Positions 1 through 6,131 of a stretch of DNA of 64,000 nt are shown here, in pieces. Both the position numbers and the translations under genes were made by a program. A model generated the notes under the pieces. That model was not told the DNA's origin, did not search any database, and saw nothing but the letters and a program-made list of their open reading frames with translations. The stretch's first letter is position 1. Each line of letters opens with the position of its first letter. The DNA is from an uncultured Prevotellaceae bacterium (GTDB taxonomy: Bacteria > Bacteroidota > Bacteroidia > Bacteroidales > Bacteroidaceae), in contig ONJJ01000010.1 of NCBI GenBank assembly GCA_900318115.1, positions 22,895-86,894 on the forward strand, read 5' to 3'.

Positions 1-159
1 TTAAACAATCATAAAGACACTCGTATCATCCCCCTTTTTAACAATTATGCTTTGTCTGACATGCCCTTGATGGCTTCATTTAATCATACACAGATGGACG
101 GAAGTCATGCTGCGTATCTCCTGGAGGAACTGCAAAAGACTATCAAGGCAGTAAAATGA
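1..159 (+). CDS. Chloramphenicol-acetyltransferase-like protein, C-terminal part (cut by window edge)
   Basis: The frame is open from base 1 to a TGA at 157-159 and gives 52 residues. It contains FNHTQMDGSHAA followed by a helix ending LLEELQKTI. This matches the C-terminal catalytic block of type A chloramphenicol acetyltransferases (xHxxxDG, where the His is the general base), followed by the terminal helix. The family transfers acetyl from acetyl-CoA to a hydroxyl group and works as a cytoplasmic trimer. With only the last quarter visible, substrate and true drug resistance cannot be judged; many Bacteroidota homologues are uncharacterised. A more distant CoA acyltransferase with the same HxxxDG motif is the alternative. 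Confidence 0.65.
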   Translation, partial: LNNHKDTRIIPLFNNYALSDMPLMASFNHTQMDGSHAAYLLEELQKTIKAVK

Positions 160-348
160 ATGAATGTTTCTTCAAGAATCCGTTGCTTTTCACGATACAG
201 CGGGGCCTTAGAAGTGTGTTTCCACGTTAATGAACCATAAAAAGGGCGCTTTCGACTGCAAAGAAACACTTTTCTTTTCCTTTTTTAGGAGTGGTTCCAA
301 GAAAAGTTGTACTTTTGCCGCCGAAAGTAATTAAATGTATGACAAACT
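160..348. promoter_or_regulatory. Upstream region and promoter of the toxin-antitoxin pair
   Basis: A TACTTTTG element at 310-317 fits the Bacteroidetes -7 consensus TAnnTTTG and lies 31 bases before the antitoxin ATG at 349. No clear -33 TTTG is visible at the usual ~20-base distance. The rest of this interval holds no recognisable gene. Confidence 0.55.
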
Positions 349-603
349 ATGGCAACAGCAATCGTTCGTAAGCCCGCTTCCTTTCGTCTGCGGGCAGATC
401 TTCTTGAACGCATGAAGCGTAATGCAGCCCGTGAGAACCGGACGTTAAACAACTATGTCGAGTGTGTGCTCCTGGATGCCGTCTATGATGAACCCAATGA
501 GGTCACGAAGGCTGCCATTGAGGAGGCCATGTCGGGCAAGAATCCCAATAAAATATATAGTAGCGTAGAAGAAATGTTCAACGATATCTTGAGCGAAGAA
601 TGA
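349..603 (+). CDS. Ribbon-helix-helix antitoxin of a RelB/DinJ-type module
   Basis: 84 residues. The N-terminal half (about residues 8-45, with SFRLRADLLERMKRNA and TLNNYVECVLL) has the strand-helix-helix pattern of Arc/MetJ-type DNA-binding antitoxins. The acidic C-terminal tail (SSVEEMFNDILSEE) would be the toxin-neutralising part. The gene overlaps the downstream toxin by 4 bases (ATGA), the usual translational coupling of type II modules. Such antitoxins normally bind the operon promoter, here the -7 element at 310-317, as a dimer and repress it together with the toxin. The family call rests on size, pattern and partner. Confidence 0.8.
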   Translation: MATAIVRKPASFRLRADLLERMKRNAARENRTLNNYVECVLLDAVYDEPNEVTKAAIEEAMSGKNPNKIYSSVEEMFNDILSEE

Positions 604-872
604 AACAGCTTCAACCGACTACCCAATATCGGAAGGATTTGAAGCGATACAGAAATAACCCTGTCAAGTTGGCTGCACTCGCCAAGTTATTGGAGAAGCT
701 AAAGAATGAGCAACCCATTCCCGCGCAGTACAAGCCTCACATGCTTCACGGTGACTATAAAGGTTGTATGGAGTGTCATGTGCAAGGGGACTTCCTGCTG
801 GTGTGGTTTGATGAGGCACGGGATGTCATAGAACTGGTGCGCCTTGGCAGCCACAGCGAGCTGTTTGGATAG
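600..872 (+). CDS. YafQ/RelE-family mRNA interferase toxin
   Basis: 90 residues with the YafQ signature: an N-terminal basic helix (QYRKDLKRYRNN), then HMLHGDYKGCMECHVQGDFLLVW and the C-terminal LVRLGSHSELFG. In YafQ the catalytic set includes His residues in the H-x-L-x-GdYkg region and the His before the terminal ELF; both are present, so the toxin looks intact. YafQ proteins cleave mRNA in the ribosomal A site. It is encoded directly behind its antitoxin with a 4-base overlap. It ends facing the convergent M56 gene, and the hairpin at 929-959 lies between them. Confidence 0.88.
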   Translation: MKQLQPTTQYRKDLKRYRNNPVKLAALAKLLEKLKNEQPIPAQYKPHMLHGDYKGCMECHVQGDFLLVWFDEARDVIELVRLGSHSELFG

Positions 873-928
873 AGGAAAGCCACACCGCATCAATTCCCTG
901 GCGAGTCCGTCCGCTCTACTCTTCAAAA

Positions 929-959
929 GCCCCGTTGCATCATCACGATGCGGCGGGGC
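929..959 (-). terminator. Hairpin terminator between yafQ-like toxin and M56 gene
   Basis: A perfect inverted repeat pairs GCCCCG and GCATC at 929-941 with 947-959 (only a TT/GG mismatch-wobble inside) around a 5-base loop. Read on the minus strand it is followed by TTTTG at 928-924, so it suits the M56 operon; it may also stop the toxin transcript from the other side. Confidence 0.6.
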
Positions 960-983
960 AGATGAGTCTATTGACTGTTACGT

Positions 984-2522
984 TTACTTTTGGGGAAACT
1001 TGAATATTATCGGCAGTATGAAGTGAGAGCGGACGGTCTTATTTCCGACCTTGGCAGGGTCCCAGGCGGGCATTTGATTGACGACTCGCAAGGCCTCGTT
1101 CGACAACAGTTCGTCGGGCGATTTTAATACTTTGGCCTGAACAATGCTACCATCTCTCTCCACGACGAACTGGACGAGAACACGCCCTTGGATTTTCTTT
1201 GTCACAGCTTCTTCGGGATAGTGAATGTTTTGTCTTAACCACTCAAAGCAAGCGGCATTTCCGCCAGGGAAGCCGGCCATCACTTCGACAACATCATAGA
1301 TGGAGTCGTTGGCGGCTTTAGAGCGAAGGTCCATCTGTACGATATTGCCCTGTTCGTCCTTGGTCACGGTGACTTTACTAAGGTTGATGTCATTGAGCCA
1401 GTCGCCGCTAAGGGGCAACGTGACGGGCTCGCCATCGATTCTGAGAACGCCATAGAATTCTTTGATGGATACATTGGATTCACTGGGCTTGGTAAAATCA
1501 AGAGTAGAAGTGGATGCACTTAGTTGGTGACTACTTCCCTCGCTCACAGGGAGGGACAGCGGGGTGGGGCTGCTTATTGGCTTGGCAAATGCCACCAGTG
1601 CAAAAGCCATTACGGGTAGCAGGTACAGCACCTTGGCTGCACGCCACTTGTTGGATTTTGGTTTGAACATCATTGTGATACGTTTTTTGATTCTACTTTG
1701 GTTGAATGCGTTCACCACGGGCTGCAGTCCCGGGCGGACGGCTTTGAGAATCAGCAGCTGATTATATTCTCGGATGTCTATTCCAGTTTGTAATACGGCG
1801 CGGTCGGCCTCGAACTCATGTACGTCGCTTAGGTCCTCGCGCAACATCCAGGCGAAAGGCAGGAACCACAGCGTGCGGCAGGTCAGTTCGCAGAGCAACT
1901 TGTCCCACGAATGCCCGAGGCGCACGTGGGCGAGTTCGTGGGTGAGGATGGAGGGGGTGGAGCCGTCTTCGTTTGCCAGCAGCACCCACCTCATCCATGA
2001 GCAGGAGTTCTTCAGCTCAGGGCTACTGAGGATGTGCACTCTGTCCCGTTCCTCAATCAGCGTTGAGCGGCGAATGAGGCGAATGAAGCCAACGAGGGAG
2101 TGGAGATATGTCAGCCAGAAAGCGATGGTCACAAGGGTGTATGTACCCATGAATACGGTTGGCCAATGGAAGGAACCTGGCTTGTTGGATTGCTGCATCG
2201 TGATTGTGCGATTGCACGATGATGATTGTGCAATTGCTGCATCATCATCGTGCAATCGCCTTATCTGGGTTGATTGACCCGAAAGAAAGGTTTCGTCGGG
2301 GGCGGAATCTGCAGCCAAAGCATTCTCCAACCGTTCGAAGCCCTGATTTATCCACGTCTCGTGACCCAAGGGGATATGGAATAACGGCAGCACGGCTGAG
2401 GCAACGAGGATGATGAGCAGCACGGCACGGTTCAGCGTGTGGAACGTCTCGCGGCGAAGGGTAAGTCCGTAGAGCGAGTAGAGGAGGGTGAGGGCAAGCG
2501 CCCATTTGATGAGGTAAATCAT
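984..2522 (-). CDS. BlaR1-like M56 metallopeptidase sensor with C-terminal TonB domain
   Basis: 512 residues. Membrane segments lie at about 2-20, 33-49, 122-150 and 297-313. The cytoplasmic M56 zinc peptidase carries HELAH at 195-199, with a downstream EFEAD (236-240) as likely third ligand. Residues ~420-508 form a TonB C-terminal domain (YPEEAVTKKIQGRVLVQF). In BlaR1/MecR1 systems the sensor peptidase inactivates the paired repressor, here the BlaI-like gene just upstream with a 4-base overlap. The TonB domain replaces the beta-lactam sensor, so the signal is probably envelope-related rather than an antibiotic. Two short inserts are odd: a 19-bp inverted repeat at 2208-2259 encodes the DDDAAIAQ linker, and a palindromic repeat near 1525-1570 encodes the Pro/Ser peptide at 317-333. 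Confidence 0.88.
   Translation of the reverse strand: MIYLIKWALALTLLYSLYGLTLRRETFHTLNRAVLLIILVASAVLPLFHIPLGHETWINQGFERLENALAADSAPDETFLSGQSTQIRRLHDDDAAIAQSSSCNRTITMQQSNKPGSFHWPTVFMGTYTLVTIAFWLTYLHSLVGFIRLIRRSTLIEERDRVHILSSPELKNSCSWMRWVLLANEDGSTPSILTHELAHVRLGHSWDKLLCELTCRTLWFLPFAWMLREDLSDVHEFEADRAVLQTGIDIREYNQLLILKAVRPGLQPVVNAFNQSRIKKRITMMFKPKSNKWRAAKVLYLLPVMAFALVAFAKPISSPTPLSLPVSEGSSHQLSASTSTLDFTKPSESNVSIKEFYGVLRIDGEPVTLPLSGDWLNDINLSKVTVTKDEQGNIVQMDLRSKAANDSIYDVVEVMAGFPGGNAACFEWLRQNIHYPEEAVTKKIQGRVLVQFVVERDGSIVQAKVLKSPDELLSNEALRVVNQMPAWDPAKVGNKTVRSHFILPIIFKFPQK
1525..1570. repeat. Palindromic repeat (CTCCCT-type) inside the M56 gene
   Basis: TCCCTC (1536-1541) and GAGGGA (1551-1556) form a stem. 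On the minus strand the flanks read CACCCCGCTGTCCCTCCC and end GGGAAGTAGTCAC. This resembles the copy at 28431-28464 (CACCCCGGCTCTCCCTTG ... GGGGGTAGTTAC). It encodes the in-frame peptide PTPLSLPVSEGSS just after the last membrane segment. Confidence 0.55.
2208..2259. repeat. 19-bp perfect inverted repeat inside the M56 coding sequence
   Basis: Arms 2208-2226 and 2241-2259 are exact reverse complements (arm starts GCGATTGCACGATGATG). The loop of 14 bases itself contains the palindrome GCAATTGC (2230-2237). It encodes residues ~88-105 in the hydrophilic linker between the membrane segments, so an insertion would be tolerated. Confidence 0.85.
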
Positions 2523-2887
2523 AAGGCACTGTCTTTCATTTTGTCTGCCAGAAACTGCATCAGCTCAGCCTCGCTGACCTTCTCTTCCGAGACGAAGGCC
2601 GAGACGACGCTCATGTATGAATCATCGAAGTACCGTTTGACGAAGGAACTGAGCTTGGAACGCCCGTAATCTTGCTTGCACACGCAAGGTTCATAGATGT
2701 ATCCGCGTCCCTGCGTACGATGTGTGAGGTAGCCTTTCTTCTCCAGGGACTGGAAGGCATTGGCGATGGAGTTGATGTGCGGACGTTCGTCCTCGGGGTA
2801 AAGGGCTACGACATCCTTGGGTGCACAGGCGCCGAGCGTCCAGATGTGCTCCATCACTTCTTCTTCTTTTGCTGTCAGTTTGTACAT
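2519..2887 (-). CDS. BlaI/MecI/CopY-family transcriptional repressor
   Basis: 122 residues when started at the internal ATG 2887 (MYKLTAKEEEVMEHIW), where the family homology begins; a longer 143-residue frame exists but its extra N-terminus is unlike the family. The winged helix occupies ~1-75, with AKEEEVMEHIW, PHINSIANAFQSLEKKGYL and the wing HRTQGRGYIYEP. The C-terminal ~45 residues are the dimerisation helices. The repressor would bind as a dimer upstream of its own operon and be relieved by proteolysis by the M56 protein encoded 4 bases downstream. A near-consensus -7 (TTACTTTG on the minus strand) lies upstream. Confidence 0.88.
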   Translation of the reverse strand: MYKLTAKEEEVMEHIWTLGACAPKDVVALYPEDERPHINSIANAFQSLEKKGYLTHRTQGRGYIYEPCVCKQDYGRSKLSSFVKRYFDDSYMSVVSAFVSEEKVSEAELMQFLADKMKDSAL

Positions 2888-3022
2888 AGTTTCGACCTGT
2901 TTTGGTGTTAAATCTGCTGCAAAGTAAGGCGAAAAATTCCATTTGTGCAAGAATTTGCGGCGATATTTAACGTCATTATATGTTGAATCAATGCTTTTAA
3001 CCTTTCTTTGTGTTGAATCCTG

Positions 3023-5233
3023 CTATTTCGAGAGGATGCCCGTCTCGCGGTCGGTGTGGTTCATGGTGCGCTGGATGTCGCGGTAGCGGCGTCCGTGGTC
3101 CAGGCGGTAGGCGAGGCGGAGGGTGATCATGTTACCGAAGTCACGCTGGTGCTGGACTACGGTCTTCTGGATGTAGCGGCTGAGCAGCTCGGTCTTGTTC
3201 GTGCGAGGATTGCTGCAGAAGGGGTTCTGCGTGAAGAGTGAGATGTGGAGGCCGAACTTGGTACGATAGGAGGCGGTCAGATACCACGTAGCACCCTGAT
3301 GTCCACGATGTTCGCCTTCCATGAAGTTCCACCCATGGTCGGCGTAAGCTCCAAGTGTCCAGCGCCCGAGGTAGGCTTGCAGGGAGTAGCCGCCGTTGTA
3401 GGAGGTGTAGGTGTGAGTGTAGTCCTCGCCGTAGTTGAAGAAGCGGTAGATGCCGCCGTAGGCGGAAAGGCTGAGGCGCTCGGGGATGATGTCCCATTGG
3501 TTGTAGCTCTGGATGTAAAAGAAGTTGCAGGCGTTGTCGGCATTGGTCTGCGTCTGGTAGAACTGGTCGTTCACGCGGATGTACCGCTCCATGTTGCAAT
3601 GGGAGTTCAGTCGGTAGTAGCCTTGCAGGTCGCTGGTGAAGCCGGGACGCGTGTAGGTCAGGTGCAGGTCGTGGCTGGTGACGCGGTTGGGATGGATGTC
3701 GGGGTTGCCCACCAGCGTCTCCATCTGATTCAGCCGGATGCTGACGTCGCTGACGAGAGCTATCTGCGAGACGTGCTGCGATATCTCGAAGGCATATCGT
3801 GCCCGCAGATGGTCGGTGATGGAGTAGGAGAGGGTGAACTTCGGGCGGAAGAGCCAGAAGTGCTGCCGCCGCTCGCCCTGACGGTAGTAGCGCAGACTGG
3901 CGCCCAGACCTCCCATATAGCCGAGGCGCTGCCATCGTCCCTGCAACTGCGCGAAGAGATTGACGTCCGAGGTGTGCATCATGTTGGTGGCATCGACGTC
4001 GCCGCTGTAGAGGTTGTGGCTGCGTCGCAGTCCGAACTGAGTTCCGGTAGTGATGGTGAAGGGTCGCAGACGGTTCTCGTAGAGGGCTTCGCTCCAGAGT
4101 GAGCGGGTGCGGCCGTCGGTGTCGTAGACATAGGCTTCAGCCCCGTCGCGCTCGATTTCGCCCGTGCTCTTGATGAGGGTGCCCACGACGTTGGCCGTCA
4201 GCGACTGGTGGCGACGAAAGTCCTGGTGATAGTAGAGATCCAGCGAGGGTGAGTAGCCGCTTGAGGAGGAGTTGTTGTGATAAGGAACGTTGTCCAGCGC
4301 CATCGTGGCTGTGCTCTCGCTGGGGTGCAGGGTTTGGTTGCCGGCGAGTTTCGCCTGAAAGACGAAGTTGCTGTCGCTGAGGCTGTAGGTCAGTTGTGCA
4401 TTGTGTCCGAGACCGCGGTCCTGCTTGCTGAGGAGTTGGCGGTGGAGGGTGATGGTATTAGAGGTTGAGGAGGGGGATCCGGCGGGAAAATCGCCGGACA
4501 CAGTTTCTAGGTGGTATGTTGCTTGCTCGTCGTACTGCTCGCCACGGAAGCGGTTGTAGTTCAGCCCGTAGCTGAAGGCCAGCTCGCTGCGTCCGCGGTT
4601 CACCTTGCCGAACACGTTCTCGTTGCCGTTCACGGTCGTCAGCGTGTTCGTCAGGTCGCCGCCGAGGGTATATCCGCTCACCGCCTTCTTCACCTTAATA
4701 TTAATTACGTAGGCGATGCCCTCGCCAAAGCGCAGGCTGGGGTTGTCGATGTACTCCACGCGCTGCACGCCCGCCATGTCCAGCGTCAGCAGGTCTTCCT
4801 TCGATGCCGCCACGTCGTTGATGCGCACCTGCACTCCTCCTATGCTGCTCAGTGCCGTGATGCTGCTCATGGCTTCGTCCACGCGGATATGCGGCAGGGA
4901 GAGCTTGGCCAGCAGCGAGTAGCCGTTGGGCGAACTTTCCAACTGCTTCCGTGTCGGGAACAGCCACATGCCGTCGGCCTGCTGCACCGTCCTTGCAGCC
5001 TTCACCGTCACCTCCTTCATCGTGGTTCGTCTCTTTGCCTGCGTTGTGGAATCTGTCTTTTCCTGCTGCACGGCAAGGTCCCTTTTCTCATCCAAACCAG
5101 CCTTTTCTGTTACCTCGCGCAGCGCGACGGAGTCCCTTCTTTCTTTCTGACCAGCCATTTCCTTGTTCTCGCTTTGTGCCGCGGCGTTCATTGCCATCGC
5201 CGCCAGCACCATTGTCAATAGAAGCTTTTTCAT
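3023..5233 (-). CDS. Outer-membrane beta-barrel protein with TonB-receptor-like plug
   Basis: 736 residues from ATG 5233, chosen because it gives a clean signal peptide (KKLLLTMVLAAMAMNAAAQ) just behind a consensus promoter. After a charged spacer comes MKEVTVKAART and a plug-like region (about 75-195: VQVRINDVAASKEDLLTLDM, RVEYIDNPSLRFGEG). The rest alternates aromatic strands typical of the OMP_b-brl_3 barrel found in Bacteroidota. No carboxypeptidase-like N-terminal domain is present and no SusD partner follows, so the substrate is unknown. It lies upstream of the BlaI/M56-TonB pair on the same strand, suggesting an envelope-signalling link. Residues ~245-257 (SGDFPAGSPSST) are encoded by a repeat shared with the B3/B4 gene at 48 kb. 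Confidence 0.85.
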   Translation of the reverse strand: MKKLLLTMVLAAMAMNAAAQSENKEMAGQKERRDSVALREVTEKAGLDEKRDLAVQQEKTDSTTQAKRRTTMKEVTVKAARTVQQADGMWLFPTRKQLESSPNGYSLLAKLSLPHIRVDEAMSSITALSSIGGVQVRINDVAASKEDLLTLDMAGVQRVEYIDNPSLRFGEGIAYVINIKVKKAVSGYTLGGDLTNTLTTVNGNENVFGKVNRGRSELAFSYGLNYNRFRGEQYDEQATYHLETVSGDFPAGSPSSTSNTITLHRQLLSKQDRGLGHNAQLTYSLSDSNFVFQAKLAGNQTLHPSESTATMALDNVPYHNNSSSSGYSPSLDLYYHQDFRRHQSLTANVVGTLIKSTGEIERDGAEAYVYDTDGRTRSLWSEALYENRLRPFTITTGTQFGLRRSHNLYSGDVDATNMMHTSDVNLFAQLQGRWQRLGYMGGLGASLRYYRQGERRQHFWLFRPKFTLSYSITDHLRARYAFEISQHVSQIALVSDVSIRLNQMETLVGNPDIHPNRVTSHDLHLTYTRPGFTSDLQGYYRLNSHCNMERYIRVNDQFYQTQTNADNACNFFYIQSYNQWDIIPERLSLSAYGGIYRFFNYGEDYTHTYTSYNGGYSLQAYLGRWTLGAYADHGWNFMEGEHRGHQGATWYLTASYRTKFGLHISLFTQNPFCSNPRTNKTELLSRYIQKTVVQHQRDFGNMITLRLAYRLDHGRRYRDIQRTMNHTDRETGILSK
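4466..4499. repeat. 34-bp in-frame repeat shared with 48446-48479 (copy 1)
   Basis: It matches 28 of 34 bases with 48446-48479, in the same orientation and the same reading frame (SGDFPAG here, SGDFAAG there). The two host proteins are otherwise unrelated. The copy contains the inverted repeat TCCGGCG/CGCCGGA (4478-4484 and 4492-4498). Confidence 0.8.
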
Positions 5234-5436
5234 CGTCTCTTTCGTTTTTTGCCGCAAAGGTACGCATATTTCTGCTTCTGAGCCAAATAAACTTCCTGAC
5301 ATTTGTCTGACATTTGCCTGACAAGGCCCGTCAGGCGGCCCGTCTGCCCCCGTCCTCACGTAGGAGTTACGCTCGGTCGTTCACTAAAATGTGACATTCA
5401 GTCACATTTTGCCTACGGCCGCTCACTACCTTTTTG
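5234..5436. other. Intergenic, upstream of the receptor
   Basis: Apart from the promoter at 5255-5262 there is one notable feature: AATGTGACATTCAGTCACATT at about 5388-5408, a near-perfect palindrome (TGTGAC ... GTCACA) resembling a binding site of Crp-like proteins. No gene is seen. Confidence 0.4.
5255..5262 (-). promoter_or_regulatory. Promoter -7 element of the beta-barrel gene
   Basis: TACCTTTG on the minus strand, an exact TAnnTTTG match, lies 21 bases before ATG 5233. A TTG at about 21 bases further upstream (TTTGGCTC) can serve as the -33 element. Confidence 0.7.
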
Positions 5437-5791
5437 ATGAGTTTTGTTAAAAAAGCTTCAAGTTTCACCTTTGCCTATTAACAGCATAATAATCAACGAT
5501 CTGCAAGGTGAAACTATATCCGGCGAAGATTCACCAAGCTTCACCTCGTGATTATTTACGAAGATTGATGTGCCTATTTACGAAGATTGACGGCCAAATA
5601 TAGCCTTTCTGATGCTTTTTGCAGTCGTCAATCCGCTTCAATCTAATCGTCAATCGAAAAAAAATCTTTGTCGTGGGGGGTAGGTGAATCTATGGTGAAA
5701 CTTCACGGGATAAAGATTCACCTTGTATCCGGTTAAGATTCAGTGGTTTAAGTTGTAAGGTGAATCTTGAAGCTTTTTTAACAAAATTCAT
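5437..5791. mobile_element. 355-bp non-coding element with 35-bp terminal inverted repeats
   Basis: Arm 5437-5471 and arm 5757-5791 are reverse complements at 33 of 35 positions (core TTTTGTTAAAAAAGCTTCAA). The interior is AT-rich and densely repetitive: several GATTCACC/GGTGAATC motifs, inverted ATTGACG/CGTCAAT motifs, and a direct repeat TATCCGG..AAGATTCA at 5517-5533 and 5726-5742. No reading frame of note lies inside. The layout fits a miniature inverted-repeat element, but no clear target duplication is visible and no transposase is in the window. A folded RNA is an alternative. Confidence 0.6.
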
Positions 5792-5818
5792 TTTTCAGCA
5801 CCAGAACCATCCGCTCCA

Positions 5819-5994
5819 CTTACGTCCCGACCTACCAGCCAACACGTCCCGACGTACCGCTTCACATCAGGCCATACCGCCTCACACATCAGGCCATACC
5901 GTCTCATACATCAGGCCCTATCGCCTCACACATCAGGCCATACCGCCCTCCACACCCAGCTCTTACGCCCTTCACACCCAGCTCCTCCGCGAGT
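5819..5994. repeat. 22-bp-period tandem array, 8 units
   Basis: Eight contiguous units of exactly 22 bp start at 5819, 5841, 5863, 5885, 5907, 5929, 5951 and 5973. Units 3-6 share ACATCAGGCC.TA.CG. Units 1-2 share ACGTCCCGAC.TACC. Units 7-8 share CACACCCAGCTC. The sequence changes in blocks but the register does not. The period is not a multiple of three and no credible gene overlaps it. It starts 27 bases after the inverted-repeat element. Confidence 0.85.
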
Positions 5995-6092
5995 CAGCGG
6001 AGTTGTCTCTATTGTGAGCGCTCCACATGAAAGAGTGTCGGAGCGTTAGTCATATATCAATGTTTCTACATTTCCATTTAGACTAAAGAGGC

Positions 6093-6121
6093 AAAAATCC
6101 CCCTCCTTGATGGGAGGGGGA
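6093..6121 (-). terminator. Rho-independent terminator of the glycogen operon
   Basis: TCCCCCTCC (6098-6106) pairs with GGAGGGGGA (6113-6121) around a 6-base loop. Read on the minus strand the stem is followed by TTTTTGC, 11 bases beyond the GH57 stop codon at 6132. Confidence 0.8.
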
Positions 6122-6131
6122 GTCTGGCAGA

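Noticed and set aside
5760-6017. An 85-codon frame over the 5.8-kb array
   Set aside because: It only translates the 22-bp repeats, whose period is not a multiple of three, and has no promoter or ribosome site.
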